Assembly: GCA_964415795.1 (NCBI GenBank)
Contig: CAYQBN010000001.1
Coordinates: 1-64,000, forward strand
Direction of reading: 5' to 3'
From: CALITV01 sp964415795
Lineage (GTDB): Bacteria > UBP6 > UBA1177 > JAKLFG01
DNA length: 64,000 nt
Shown: positions 41,453 through 50,593 of the stretch, in pieces
How positions within the stretch are numbered: position 1 is the stretch's first letter
Layout: each line of letters starts with the position of its first letter
Translations under genes and position numbers: made by a program
Notes under the pieces: model-generated
Databases searched by the model: none
Seen by the model: only the letters and a program-made list of their open reading frames with translations
What the model was told of the DNA's origin: nothing

Positions 41453-42189
41453 GCGTCGTCGCCGACCTCATGCCGATAGCGTCGGACGCATTCCTCATCG
41501 CTTTGCCGTTCGAGCCGGAACCGGAGCCGGGTCAATTCGTCATGCTCTCGTTCGGCGACGGACGGAACGATCCGTTCCTCCCCCGCCCTCTTTCGATCTT
41601 CGACTGGGAAGAAAAGATGCTTACGCTTCTCGTCAAAGTCGTCGGACGCGGGACAGCGATCATGGGGAATTTGAAGCCGGGTGCGGTCCTGCGCATTACC
41701 GGTCCCCTCGGAAACGCATTTCCCGACCATGCAGGGAAGGTCGTCTTCGTTGGCGGCGGCATCGGTATCGCACCGCTTTACTATGCCGCAAAGCGTTCTC
41801 AAGCTCGCGAAAAGTCGTTCATACTCGGCTTCCGCTCCGCCGAACAGAGTTACCTTACCGAAGAGTTCTCTCAGGTCGCGCCAGCGCACATGGTAAGCGA
41901 CGACGGTTCGCTCGGCGAAAAAATGTTCCCTCATGAAAAACTTCAGGCGCTTATCGCTGGAGGAGAACGCCCCGACATGATCGTCTCCTGTGGTCCGGAA
42001 ACAATGATGCGCGCTACCCACGAGGTCGCTCGGCGTCATGGCATCCGCGATGTCGTCTCGCTCGAGGCGCGCATGGGGTGCGGTATCGGCGCCTGCCTCG
42101 GATGCCGCCTCGATCTGCCGGGCGGTTCGGTGCTCGTGTGCAAGGAAGGGCCAGTGTTCGACGGTTCCCTCTTCGAGGAAAAGCGATGA
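41431..42189 (+). CDS. pyrK: Dihydroorotate dehydrogenase B electron-transfer subunit
   Basis: PyrK carries FAD and a [2Fe-2S] cluster and passes electrons from the PyrD subunit to NAD+. The 252-residue protein has the RPLSIFDW flavin-binding motif, GGGIGIAPLYYAAKR for NAD(P) and the cluster ligands in MGCGIGACLGC plus VCKEGPVFDG. The start is GTG 41431, with GGAGG five bases before it. pyrD follows in ATGA overlap, the classical order of a type 1B enzyme. Confidence 0.95.
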   Translation: MQSRTQLSVVADLMPIASDAFLIALPFEPEPEPGQFVMLSFGDGRNDPFLPRPLSIFDWEEKMLTLLVKVVGRGTAIMGNLKPGAVLRITGPLGNAFPDHAGKVVFVGGGIGIAPLYYAAKRSQAREKSFILGFRSAEQSYLTEEFSQVAPAHMVSDDGSLGEKMFPHEKLQALIAGGERPDMIVSCGPETMMRATHEVARRHGIRDVVSLEARMGCGIGACLGCRLDLPGGSVLVCKEGPVFDGSLFEEKR

Positions 42190-43094
42190 CCGACCTGCGC
42201 GTGCGCATCGGCAAGGTGACGCTCAAGAACCCGATCATTACGGCATCGGGCACCTTCGGATACGGCAAAGAGTTCGAACCTTACCTCAATCTTCATACGC
42301 TTGGCGGCTTCTGCACCAAAGGGATATCGCTCGAACCGCGCACCGGGAATACCGGCATCCGCATCGTGGAGACGCCGGCGGGAATGCTCAACGCCATCGG
42401 CCTCGAGAACTGCGGCGTCGAAGCGTTCCTCCGCGAGATACTGCCCACCATCAGTCACTTCGATACCGCCATCGTCGTGAACTTCTACGCGTACACCGTC
42501 GATGATTTCGTGAAACTGGCATCTCGTCTGTCGGAAAGCGACCGCATCGACGCTCTCGAGATGAACATCTCCTGTCCCAATGTGGCGCAGGGAGGGGCGC
42601 TGTTCGGCGCCGATCCGCGCCTTGTCGAAACACTCACCAGCGCGGTCCGAAGGGCGACCGACAAGACGCTCATCGTAAAGCTCTCCCCGAATGTCACCGA
42701 CATTACCGCTATCGCTCGCGCGGCCGAGGCGGGCGGTGCCGATGCGGTGTCGCTCATCAACACGCTCATCGGAACGGCGATAGATCGCGAACGGCGACGG
42801 TTCGTCCTCGGCAACAAGGTGGGAGGTCTCTCGGGGCCGGCGATAAGACCGGTGGCGCTCCGCATGGTGTGGCAAACGGCGAAGGCGGTGAAGATACCGG
42901 TCATTGGGATCGGCGGCATCACGACGCTCGGCGATGTGCTTGACTTTCTCATCGTCGGCGCCCGGGCAGTGCAGGTCGGATCGGCGAACTTCGTTAACCC
43001 CGGCATCGCGCAGGATCTCGTGGAGGGACTCGATGCATGGCTCACCGCACGCGGGGAGACGCTCGACCACCTCATCGGATCGATCGAGGAATGA
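42186..43094 (+). CDS. pyrD: Dihydroorotate dehydrogenase B catalytic subunit
   Basis: PyrD oxidises dihydroorotate to orotate in pyrimidine synthesis. The 302-residue FMN enzyme has the catalytic Cys130 in EMNISCPN, the class 1 mark (class 2 has Ser). TFGYGKEF, FCTKGISLEPRTGN, VKLSPNVTDI, and the FMN phosphate loop IGIGGITTLGDVLDF plus GARAVQVGSANF are clear. ATG 42186 overlaps the pyrK stop. With pyrK it forms the NAD-linked type 1B enzyme. Confidence 0.97.
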   Translation: MTDLRVRIGKVTLKNPIITASGTFGYGKEFEPYLNLHTLGGFCTKGISLEPRTGNTGIRIVETPAGMLNAIGLENCGVEAFLREILPTISHFDTAIVVNFYAYTVDDFVKLASRLSESDRIDALEMNISCPNVAQGGALFGADPRLVETLTSAVRRATDKTLIVKLSPNVTDITAIARAAEAGGADAVSLINTLIGTAIDRERRRFVLGNKVGGLSGPAIRPVALRMVWQTAKAVKIPVIGIGGITTLGDVLDFLIVGARAVQVGSANFVNPGIAQDLVEGLDAWLTARGETLDHLIGSIEE

Positions 43095-43095
43095 C

Positions 43096-43818
43096 ATGCG
43101 GATTGGGATACTCCTTGCCGCGTTGGCGTTTCTCGTCTCGTGTGCCGATCCTTACGGCATCTACCACCGCGTCCGCGAAGGAGAGACGCTTCAGAGCCTT
43201 TCGGTGCGCTACCATGTCGATATTGACAAACTGCGCGACGCCAATACGCTGGGATCTGCCGACGAGGTACGGCCGGGCGATTACCTCTTCATCCCCGGAG
43301 TCAAGGCTCCCTACGAGGAAACGGCTGTCCCCGCTCCTTCTCAGTCGAAGAAACCGGAGAGCGCTCCGGTAAAGACCGGCAAAGCGGCGCTCGCAACGAC
43401 CCATGGCACGTCAGGAAAAGATCTTTCCGCAACCGGCGATTCTCAGTTCATTTGGCCGGTGCGCGGAGTGGTCACCTCTCTGTTCGGCATGCGTGACGGA
43501 TCACCCCATGAAGGAATAGACATCAGCGTCCCCGAAGGAACGCCGGTCGTCGCGGCAGGCGATGGCAAGGTGATCTTCGCCGCCGATCATGGCGCCTACG
43601 GCAATGTGGTGATCATCCAGCATGCCGATAACTACTTCACCGTCTATGCCCACAACAGCAAACTCCTCGTGCAGGAGGGGCAAACGGTCAAAGCAGGAGA
43701 GAAGATAGCCCTTTCAGGAAGCACCGGTCGGTCGTCGGGCCCTCATCTCCACTTCGAGGTGCGCATTGGCGCCAAACCGCAGGATCCGATGCGGTTCCTT
43801 CCTCGTGCGGCCCCGTAG
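43096..43818 (+). CDS. LysM and M23 peptidase lipoprotein (NlpD/EnvC-like)
   Basis: Precursor of 240 residues. Signal peptide ends LVSC (Cys16). A LysM peptidoglycan-binding domain (residues 19-72, YHRVREGETLQSLSVRYHV) is followed by a Pro/Lys/Ser linker. The M23/LytM domain (residues 115-235) has the zinc site HEGIDIS and HLHFEVRIG and appears intact. It may cleave peptidoglycan or activate an amidase as NlpD does. The stop codon lies inside the first 10 bases of the tRNA that follows. The start at 43096 follows GAGGAATGAC, directly after pyrD. Confidence 0.9.
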   Translation: MRIGILLAALAFLVSCADPYGIYHRVREGETLQSLSVRYHVDIDKLRDANTLGSADEVRPGDYLFIPGVKAPYEETAVPAPSQSKKPESAPVKTGKAALATTHGTSGKDLSATGDSQFIWPVRGVVTSLFGMRDGSPHEGIDISVPEGTPVVAAGDGKVIFAADHGAYGNVVIIQHADNYFTVYAHNSKLLVQEGQTVKAGEKIALSGSTGRSSGPHLHFEVRIGAKPQDPMRFLPRAAP

Positions 43819-43887
43819 CTCAGTAGGATAGAGCGGCGGATTCCTAATCCGCGTCTGCCGCAGGTTCAATTCCTGCCGGGGTCGCCA
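43809..43887 (+). tRNA. tRNA-Arg (anticodon CCU)
   Basis: The cloverleaf is complete: acceptor GGCCCCG pairs with CGGGGTC, the D arm is GCTC...GAGC, the anticodon stem is GCGGA...TCCGC with loop TTCCTAA (CCU anticodon, decodes AGG), and the T arm is GCAGG-TTCAATT-CCTGC. The 3' CCA is encoded. The variable loop is 7 bases. Its first 10 bases overlap the 3' end of the LysM gene. Confidence 0.95.
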
Positions 43888-43891
43888 TCTC

Positions 43892-45478
43892 TTATTTTTT
43901 CGTAAGACGAATCTTCACCTTTCGCGCAAGCGTCGATGCTTGTTCATCACGAATAAGAAGAAGAAAGATAAAAAAGGTTAGACCGAAAAGTGCCGTCATT
44001 ATGACAAACGGTATGCCGAGCGCAACGATACGCCAGTCGCTTGCGGTGAACAACGCGTAGATATGGGGTTTGATCAGGAAAAGCGGAACGGCTATGAGCA
44101 CCGAAAGGAGCATAATGCGTCCCGCATAGAGAGTAGCGCGCAGGGTCATCGCGCCGAACAGATCGCGCTTCTTGCGGATGAGAGGGATCACGAGGAACAG
44201 CGTATTTACCAGCGCGGCAAGCGTTGCCGCGAGCGCGATGCCGGGACCTTTGAGCGGTCCGACGAGGGCGAGGCAGATGGCAATGTTCGCCACGAACGAG
44301 GCAATGCCGGCAATGGTTGGCGTTATGGTGTCCTCTTGCGCATAAAAGGCGGGGGAAAGTACCCGGTTGAGCGCAATGAAGTAAAGCCCGGCGATGTGCA
44401 AAAGAAAGATACCGGCGGTGAGCGCGACCGAGGCGGTATCGAAGGCGCGCGCCTTGAACACGAGCGCCACGATCTCGCGGTGGTTCATCATGGCAAGGAT
44501 GGTCGCCGGTATCGTGAGTAGCGCTATCGCGTTGAGGCTGAAGAGGAGATGACCGGTGAACTTCTCCCACTCGTTGCGTTTGGCGTTCTCAGAAAGTTCG
44601 GTGAGCACCACCGTGCCGATCGAGACGGCGAAAACGCCGAGCAACAATTCGAGGAGCCGGTTACTGAACTGGAGCGCCGAAACGACGCCGGTGCCGGCAC
44701 TTGTGGCGATGACCGAGGAGACGAGGACATTGACCTCGTAGGCGGCCATACCAATGATGGTAGGCGCCACGAGAAGAAAGATCTTGTGCACGCCGCGATC
44801 ACGAAAGGCAGAGAAGAGCGGCATGAAGGCAAACCGAAATCCTGCCCTCAGAACATACGGGAACTGAAACACCGCCTGCAGAAAACCACCGACGATGACG
44901 CCGACAGCCATAGCGCGCGCCGGGTTGGCGGTGTAGGATGAGAGCAGGATCGTCGCCGCGATGATGCATCCATTGAACACGATGGGAACGAACCCAGCGG
45001 GGCCGAAGATGTTCACGCTGTTCAAAATGCCTTGGAAGAAGGCGGCCATCGAGATGAACGCAAGGTAGGGGAACATCCAGCGGGTAAGAAGTATCGTCTC
45101 GACCTGCGTCTCCGGATCAAGGTCGCCGTAAAAGATACGGATGATCGGGCCTGCACCGAGAACGCCGAGGAGTACCACGGTCGTCACGAGAAACGAAAGC
45201 ACCGTAAGGAACGCCGAGAGGAACGCACGGATCTTCTCGCGGTCGTTCTCGATGAGATAGCCTTTGAAGGTCGGCACGAAAGCGACGGCGATACTTCCTT
45301 CGGCAAAAAGCTTCCGCATGAGGTTCGGAAGGAGAAATCCTATCGTGAAGGCGTCGGCGAAAGCGCTCGTCCCGAGGTAGGCAGCGCGCACCATTTCGCG
45401 GATGAGCCCCATGATACGGCTTCCCGCAGTGAGAATGATGAGTTTCAGGCTATGCCGGACGATTCCCCTCGTGTTCAC
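43892..45478 (-). CDS. murJ: Lipid II flippase MurJ
   Basis: MurJ moves lipid II across the inner membrane for peptidoglycan synthesis. The 528-residue protein has about 14 helices and the typical start (LKLIILTAGSRIMGLIREMVRAAYLG), the family DAFTIGFLLPNLMRKLFAEGSIAVAFVP, and GTGVVSALQFSNRLLELLLGVFAVSIG. The translation start is GTG 45478, which overlaps the PBP1A stop as GTGA; the 68 codons before it are read-through of PBP1A DNA. It ends the queD-Nudix-PBP1A-murJ operon, pairing a flippase with a polymerase. Confidence 0.93.
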   Translation of the reverse strand: MNTRGIVRHSLKLIILTAGSRIMGLIREMVRAAYLGTSAFADAFTIGFLLPNLMRKLFAEGSIAVAFVPTFKGYLIENDREKIRAFLSAFLTVLSFLVTTVVLLGVLGAGPIIRIFYGDLDPETQVETILLTRWMFPYLAFISMAAFFQGILNSVNIFGPAGFVPIVFNGCIIAATILLSSYTANPARAMAVGVIVGGFLQAVFQFPYVLRAGFRFAFMPLFSAFRDRGVHKIFLLVAPTIIGMAAYEVNVLVSSVIATSAGTGVVSALQFSNRLLELLLGVFAVSIGTVVLTELSENAKRNEWEKFTGHLLFSLNAIALLTIPATILAMMNHREIVALVFKARAFDTASVALTAGIFLLHIAGLYFIALNRVLSPAFYAQEDTITPTIAGIASFVANIAICLALVGPLKGPGIALAATLAALVNTLFLVIPLIRKKRDLFGAMTLRATLYAGRIMLLSVLIAVPLFLIKPHIYALFTASDWRIVALGIPFVIMTALFGLTFFIFLLLIRDEQASTLARKVKIRLTKK

Positions 45479-47913
45479 GGCATCTGCATCTGTGAGGGAT
45501 CTATGATCTCTTTCTCTTCGACCGTTCGAGTCGGTTCGGTCCCCTGCACGAAGTACATCGTGCGCCCCGTCTCGCTCACGAGCCCTGTCTTTCGATCTAT
45601 GGTGACCGCGACGATGCCGGGCGGCTGTTTGAAATCGCTCTTGGGGAAATTGGCAAGGTAGCGTCCCATGAAATCCATCCATATCGGAAGTGCCGCCTTC
45701 GATCCCGATTCGTTGGGACCGAGGGTAACGCCGTGTTCATCGTTGCCTACCCAAACACCCGCTATGAACTCGGGGGAGAAGCCGATGAACCACGCGTCGA
45801 AACTGTCGTTGGTGGTGCCGGTCTTGCCGCCGACCACACGGCCAAGCGATGCGGCGCGTGCCGCGGTGCCGTAGATCGTGACATCCTGCAGGATACGGGT
45901 CATGATGTAGGCAGTTTGCGGGCTCATGTTCTGTTCTTCGGGGCGCTTGGCGAAATAGAGGAGGCGATCTATCTTTTCGGCCATAGAGAGCCACGGGTCA
46001 TAGAAAACGGTATTGTTTTCGAGAATGTTGCCGTCACGGTCCATCACCTTGCGGATATAGGTGGTATGAGGCTTTTTCCCTTGGTTCGGGAAATGGGAAA
46101 AAGCATCGGTGAGCTCGTCGAGTGTAAGACACGAGGCTCCGAGCACCGTGCCGAATTCGGGGCGAAGCGGGCTTTGGATGCCGAGATTCTTCACGAAATC
46201 GAGACCGTACGCGATGCCGATATCACTGAACATGCGAACAGCCGGCGCGTTGAGCGATTCGACGATCGCTTCCCAGAGCGTCACCTCGCCGCGGAAGGTC
46301 TGTTCGTAGTTCTCCGGCTTGAAGTTGAGATCGGTGACGGCGACCGGCGCATCGAGAAGCATCGTCGCCGCGGTGTACTTCGGTTTTTTTTCTTCGTCTT
46401 TCAGTTCGAGTGCCGCGGCGTAGAAGAGCGGCTTCATTGCCGATCCCGGCTGGCGGCAGGCTTGAGAGGTGCGATCGAATTCGCTCTTGCCGAAATCGTA
46501 GCCCCCCATGATGGCACGAATATAACCGGAGTAGGGATCCTTCACGATCGCGGCACCCTGCGGAATGGGAAGTTGTTCGAGCGAAAAGAAGAAATCGGGA
46601 GGAAGCGGCTTATCGAAGGCACGGTGATCGAGTTCGTCGCTGGCGCCGGCAGTGTCGGTCGCCCGAACGAGAATCACATCGCCCGGTTTTAGCACCTGCG
46701 CGGTCGAAGAGATGGCTGCCCAACCACCGGCCGGGTTGTACGGGCGCGCCCATTGGAGATGCTTGAGGTAGATGGGACGCTTGACGGTGCCAACCTGTAC
46801 GAGCGCCTCGTTCTTTTCCGCCGAGAGTACCACACCTTGGTAAAGAACACCGCGTTTCATCGTTTCGGGATGAATATCGCCGAACTCCTTCCGGTGCCGC
46901 GCAAGATAGCGATCGAGATCTTTGGCAATATCTATCCGGTAAAGCGGCCCGGCATAACCTTGCCGTCGCGAAAGAGCACGAAGGCCAGTGTAGAGCGACT
47001 CGTCGAGCATCTGGCCGGCACGCAGATCGGCGGTTGTCGAAACGACGAGTCCTTCCTGATACAACTTCTCGTTGCCATAGGTTTGCTGAAGATGACGACG
47101 AACCTTCTCGCTAAAGTAAGGAATCTTGTCGAGAAAGATCTCTCGCATTGGATTAACTCTCAGAGGAGTATTGCGTGCCTCCTCATACTGCTCCTTGGTA
47201 ATGTAGCGCTCTTCGAACATGCGGCGTAGAACATAGTCACGCCGCTTCTTCGCCTTCTCGGGATTCACCTTCGGCGAGGCTTCGGAAGGGTACTTGGGCA
47301 AGCCGGCGAGCGTCGCCATCTCGGGAAGATCGAGCTCCCACACATGCTTCGAAAAGTAAGTAAGCGCCGCCGACTCGACCCCATAAGCGCCGCTTCCGAG
47401 GAAGATCTCGTTGAGGTAAAGGTAGAGTATCTCTTCCTTGGTCAAGTGACGCTCGAGTTCGATGGCAAGGAGCATATCTTTGATCTTTCGCGTAATGGTG
47501 CGTTCCGTACCGACAAAGGATTTGGCAAGTTGCTGGGTGATGGTGGAACCTCCCTGCTTGACACCGGTCGTCGCATACTTGAAGGCGGCGCGAATCATGG
47601 CGATAGGATCGATGCCCTTGTGTTTGAAGAACTCGGCGTCCTCACCAGCGACAAAGGCGAGCGCAAGAAGGCGCGGTATCTTGTCGTACGGTACGATATT
47701 CCGACGGTTATCCTGATAAAATTCGGCGATGAGCTGTCCGTCAAAGGCATAGACCTTGGTCCCCTGCGCCGGCTTGTAATCAGCCACTGTTTCGATGCGG
47801 GGGATTTGGCTCTTGATGATGTGATATCCAACGACCAGAAAAAGAAGGACACCAACCCCTACTCCCACAGCGCCCCAGAGAAGAAGGGAGAATGACCGTC
47901 GCTTCCGTTTCAT
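45475..47913 (-). CDS. mrcA: Penicillin-binding protein 1A (glycosyltransferase/transpeptidase)
   Basis: Bifunctional class A PBP that polymerises lipid II and cross-links the peptide. The 812-residue protein has one N-terminal membrane helix, a GT51 domain with catalytic Glu91 (EDAEFFKHKGID), the GGSTITQQLAK motif and RKIKDMLLAIELE. The OB-like insert follows. The transpeptidase has SAMKP (about residue 492), SLN (SLNAPAV) and KTGTT (about residue 694). It overlaps the Nudix gene (ATGA) and murJ (GTGA). The gene symbol is by family; subtype 1A is likely from the insert. Confidence 0.93.
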   Translation of the reverse strand: MKRKRRSFSLLLWGAVGVGVGVLLFLVVGYHIIKSQIPRIETVADYKPAQGTKVYAFDGQLIAEFYQDNRRNIVPYDKIPRLLALAFVAGEDAEFFKHKGIDPIAMIRAAFKYATTGVKQGGSTITQQLAKSFVGTERTITRKIKDMLLAIELERHLTKEEILYLYLNEIFLGSGAYGVESAALTYFSKHVWELDLPEMATLAGLPKYPSEASPKVNPEKAKKRRDYVLRRMFEERYITKEQYEEARNTPLRVNPMREIFLDKIPYFSEKVRRHLQQTYGNEKLYQEGLVVSTTADLRAGQMLDESLYTGLRALSRRQGYAGPLYRIDIAKDLDRYLARHRKEFGDIHPETMKRGVLYQGVVLSAEKNEALVQVGTVKRPIYLKHLQWARPYNPAGGWAAISSTAQVLKPGDVILVRATDTAGASDELDHRAFDKPLPPDFFFSLEQLPIPQGAAIVKDPYSGYIRAIMGGYDFGKSEFDRTSQACRQPGSAMKPLFYAAALELKDEEKKPKYTAATMLLDAPVAVTDLNFKPENYEQTFRGEVTLWEAIVESLNAPAVRMFSDIGIAYGLDFVKNLGIQSPLRPEFGTVLGASCLTLDELTDAFSHFPNQGKKPHTTYIRKVMDRDGNILENNTVFYDPWLSMAEKIDRLLYFAKRPEEQNMSPQTAYIMTRILQDVTIYGTAARAASLGRVVGGKTGTTNDSFDAWFIGFSPEFIAGVWVGNDEHGVTLGPNESGSKAALPIWMDFMGRYLANFPKSDFKQPPGIVAVTIDRKTGLVSETGRTMYFVQGTEPTRTVEEKEIIDPSQMQMP

Positions 47914-48347
47914 GGCTCATTACCAAAAAAAACGCGGAACGCCGCCTCGTAGCAGGGACGCTTGAACGAAACAGCACAAGAGAGAACCTCGCTTCTTGGG
48001 GCCCACCGGAAGGAGCGGAACTCTTCGTTGGGGTGAAGAACCACCGCCCCATTGGTAAGACGAAACAAAAGGTACATTTGCTCTTGCCCGGAGAATCCAC
48101 GATCCGAGACGATGCCGGGAGGAAGATGGTAGGTAAAGGGGCCCGCCTTTGCAATAAGCGTCACCGCATCCGGGCCAAGCCCCGTTTCCTCGGCCAACTC
48201 TCGCCAACCGGCGGTTTCCGCATCTTCGCCGGCGTCAATGCCTCCCTGCGGGAGTTGCCATGCGCCAGGGATGTCGCTTCGTTCGCCGATGAGGATATGT
48301 CCGACATCGTTCATGATCACGAGGGCCACATTGCGCCGGATCGTCAT
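47910..48347 (-). CDS. Nudix hydrolase, RppH-like
   Basis: The 145-residue protein has the Nudix box GGIDAGEDAETAGWRELAEETGL-type with all signature residues, following WQLPQG. The PQGG and the length resemble RppH, which removes pyrophosphate from 5' ends of mRNA, but diadenosine polyphosphate hydrolases look the same. A VALVIMND start and a PGIVSDRGFSGQEQMYLLFRL segment are also RppH-like. ATG 48347 overlaps the queD stop as ATGA, which sets the start; its own stop overlaps the PBP1A start. Confidence 0.85.
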   Translation of the reverse strand: MTIRRNVALVIMNDVGHILIGERSDIPGAWQLPQGGIDAGEDAETAGWRELAEETGLGPDAVTLIAKAGPFTYHLPPGIVSDRGFSGQEQMYLLFRLTNGAVVLHPNEEFRSFRWAPRSEVLSCAVSFKRPCYEAAFRVFFGNEP

Positions 48348-48727
48348 CGGTCCCTCTCGACGATGGCACATGACTTCTCCGATTCCCACACAGCGACCTG
48401 CTCGACTCGACAGGCAGCATCATGCGCAGTAACAAGTGGAGACAACCTCTCGAAAATGTAGCAGGCGATGTGCTCAGCGGTGGGGTTGATGGAATCGAAC
48501 GGAGATACCGCGTTCAGATCGTGGTGGTCAAGATGTTCCAGAACACCTCCTATGAGGACATCGAGGTCCTTGAAGTCCATCACAAAACCCTCCCGCGTAA
48601 GTTCATTGCGGGAAACGGTAACGCGAACTCTCCAATTATGCCCATGGAAGTTCTCGCACTTCCCTTGGTAATCGCGCAAATGATGAGCCGCCGAGAACAT
48701 TGTTTCCCGAAAGACAACATATCGCAT
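48344..48727 (-). CDS. queD: 6-carboxytetrahydropterin synthase QueD (PTPS family)
   Basis: QueD makes 6-carboxytetrahydropterin on the path to queuosine, a tRNA wobble base. The 127-residue protein has zinc ligands in SAAHHL (His15 or His16) and in NFHGHNW (His28, His30), catalytic Cys24 in GKCENFHGH, and the C-terminal VAVWES Glu. The DFKDL segment is typical. Start at ATG 48727 follows GGAGGAG. It heads the operon; no other queuosine gene is beside it. Confidence 0.88.
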   Translation of the reverse strand: MRYVVFRETMFSAAHHLRDYQGKCENFHGHNWRVRVTVSRNELTREGFVMDFKDLDVLIGGVLEHLDHHDLNAVSPFDSINPTAEHIACYIFERLSPLVTAHDAACRVEQVAVWESEKSCAIVERDR

Positions 48728-48837
48728 CGGGTCATACTCCTCCGTATCACGGTGCACCGGTCCCTGCAAAGCGAAGCACTCTACCACAAAGAAATTTCTG
48801 TTTCAACTTTCGTTAGTCAAGAGCGGATACAAAAAAC

Positions 48838-48866
48838 TTGAAATTTTGCTTTTCCTTCCGTAGGGT
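48838..48866 (+). promoter_or_regulatory. Putative promoter for the poly-Glu barrel gene
   Basis: -35 TTGAAA (48838-48843), 17-base spacer, -10 TAGGGT (48861-48866), about 45 bases before ATG 48912. The same TAGGGT box appears at the FKBP gene. Confidence 0.4.
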
Positions 48867-48911
48867 GAACGAGCGGTGTTTGAAAGACCATAGGGCAAAC
48901 GGAGGTTTATG

Positions 48912-50462
48912 ATGGTAGGCAAGGTAGTGAAAGTAGCGCTCGTCGTTTCAATGATGTTGTTCCCTTTCGTGATCTGTGCAGCGGACGACTTCGAAGACGA
49001 CTTTGATGCGGAAAAATCGGCTGCCGAGAAAGAAAAACAAAACAAGGCTGAAAGCGACCAAGCGATAAAGGACCTGCTGGGAGACTCTCCATCCACGGCG
49101 GAAGAGGATAAAGGAACGATAGAGGAGGACGAGGCAGACGAAGGGGAAGAAGAAGAAAAAGGGGAGGAAGAAGAAGAGGAGGAGGAAACTCCTTCTCCAA
49201 CGAAGAAGGCAGAGACGGAAAAGAAGAAAGAATCGGTAGAAGACCTCCTCGGCACCAAGAAAAAGGAAGAAAAGAAACCGGCGCCGAAACCGGCAAGCGG
49301 CATCAAGCCGGTCGCAATGGTCAAAGGCTCGTTCAACTTCGGCTCGTATGCAAAGAATTTCAAACAGGGGCTCATGTACGGCGCGGTCGATGAGGGGATC
49401 CTCGGCGCCGAGTTCAGAGGGAACGCCATCTTTGCGAAAGCGACCATTAATGTGCGTACCAACAATCCGACCCTTTTGGCGGCCAATGATGGTTCAGCGG
49501 TTCAGTACAACCCGCTCATGGATGACAACTACTGGGTCAACAGTATCGTGAACGGCATGCCTTATGAAGTGTATGGAGGCATGAAACTCTTCGATATGGT
49601 AACGCTCCGCGCCGGTAAGATGATACCCGCCTATAGCATTCTCGACAAGTACCAGCACCTCGGCGTCGCAATCGGCACTCCCTACGGAACCCGGCCGCTC
49701 CTTGCGGTGGAAGGCTTCATTCCCGAGACCGACGCTGGGGTCGCCCTCGGGTTCGATTACGATTTCGGCGACGATTCGGGCATCGTGGCCGAACTTATGA
49801 TGGGAACCGGCGTCATCCCTTCCATTTCATCGTTCTGGCACTCGCAGAAGACGATGGGCATGTACTTCAAAGGCGGGTACCGCTCCGAAATGATCACCGC
49901 TCTGCTCGGCTTCCAGTACCGCACCGACTACGATGGCACCGCGAAGAAACAGGTGCCTATCATCGGGTTCGGCCTCGGCGCGATATTTTCCTACGCCGGC
50001 TTCGAGACATGGCTTACCTTCGACTACACGATGATGGGCCTTCTCTACGAATCGGTGTCAGGAGCGATGAAGAACGGAAGCGTCGGTGGAATGAACCTCT
50101 CGCTTATGCCCGCCTACAACCTCTCGATAGACTATGGCTTCATAGACAAACTGCAGTTCGGCGTTCGCTTCGATCTTGACCTCGGCGTATACAACAAGGA
50201 AGCAGCTGACGGCACTTACCTAACATGGTATACGGGAACCGGAGTAAATAAACTTTACTACTTCAAGCCGGACGCGATGGCGATGCGGTTCGGCTTCGGT
50301 ATCAACCTTTTCGCAAAGGAACTTGACTCAGTGAAGTCGTTCTTCGGCATCTCCTTCCTCATGCAGCCGCAGTCGCAGATCATCAATAAAACCGGCTCCG
50401 GTAGCGATGTCTTCAACTACGGCTTCTACAACTTCGGCATTCAGGGCGGCGCCGAATTCTAG
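48912..50462 (+). CDS. Outer-membrane barrel protein with acidic and Lys/Glu-rich N-terminal region
   Basis: Precursor of 516 residues. A signal peptide (VGKVVKVALVVSMMLFPFVICA) is followed by DDFEDDFDAE and a roughly 100-residue charged region with poly-Glu runs of up to nine residues. The C-terminal 370 residues are beta-rich and end in Phe. Strands such as VYGGMKLFDMVTLRAGKM, VALGFDYDFGDD and MRFGFGINLFAKEL fit a porin-like barrel. No function is known. The charged region may bind cations or a partner. GGAGG six bases before ATG 48912 sets the start; ATG 48909 is also possible. It is followed by a strong terminator. Confidence 0.82.
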   Translation: MVGKVVKVALVVSMMLFPFVICAADDFEDDFDAEKSAAEKEKQNKAESDQAIKDLLGDSPSTAEEDKGTIEEDEADEGEEEEKGEEEEEEEETPSPTKKAETEKKKESVEDLLGTKKKEEKKPAPKPASGIKPVAMVKGSFNFGSYAKNFKQGLMYGAVDEGILGAEFRGNAIFAKATINVRTNNPTLLAANDGSAVQYNPLMDDNYWVNSIVNGMPYEVYGGMKLFDMVTLRAGKMIPAYSILDKYQHLGVAIGTPYGTRPLLAVEGFIPETDAGVALGFDYDFGDDSGIVAELMMGTGVIPSISSFWHSQKTMGMYFKGGYRSEMITALLGFQYRTDYDGTAKKQVPIIGFGLGAIFSYAGFETWLTFDYTMMGLLYESVSGAMKNGSVGGMNLSLMPAYNLSIDYGFIDKLQFGVRFDLDLGVYNKEAADGTYLTWYTGTGVNKLYYFKPDAMAMRFGFGINLFAKELDSVKSFFGISFLMQPQSQIINKTGSGSDVFNYGFYNFGIQGGAEF

Positions 50463-50490
50463 CTACCAGATCCGATACTATGGTCTCTCT

Positions 50491-50521
50491 GGCCCGGATT
50501 TGGTATCCGGGCCTTTTTTTT
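50491..50521 (+). terminator. Intrinsic terminator after the barrel gene
   Basis: A perfect 9-bp stem, GGCCCGGAT (50491-50499) with ATCCGGGCC (50505-50513), TTGGT loop, followed by 8 T residues (50514-50521). It is the clearest terminator in the window; the next promoter begins two bases further on. Confidence 0.95.
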
Positions 50522-50522
50522 G

Positions 50523-50552
50523 TTGACAACCGAATCGGAGAACAATTAATAT
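50523..50552 (+). promoter_or_regulatory. Promoter for the lipoprotein at 50594
   Basis: -35 TTGACA (50523-50528), 18-base spacer, -10 TAATAT (50547-50552). A TATAAA at 50550-50555 is an alternative -10 with a longer spacer. It directly abuts the preceding terminator. Confidence 0.6.
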
Positions 50553-50593
50553 AAAAAACAAAAGGTTTTAGCAACCGAGCGAGGAGGTGTGGT

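Noticed and set aside
42078..42185. Upstream extension of pyrD within pyrK
   Set aside because: The ATGA overlap at 42186 and the normal DHODH start MTDLRVRIG set the start; the extension is another frame of pyrK.
45479..45682. 68-codon N-terminal extension of MurJ
   Set aside because: It is read from PBP1A DNA in another frame; MurJ begins at the GTGA overlap.
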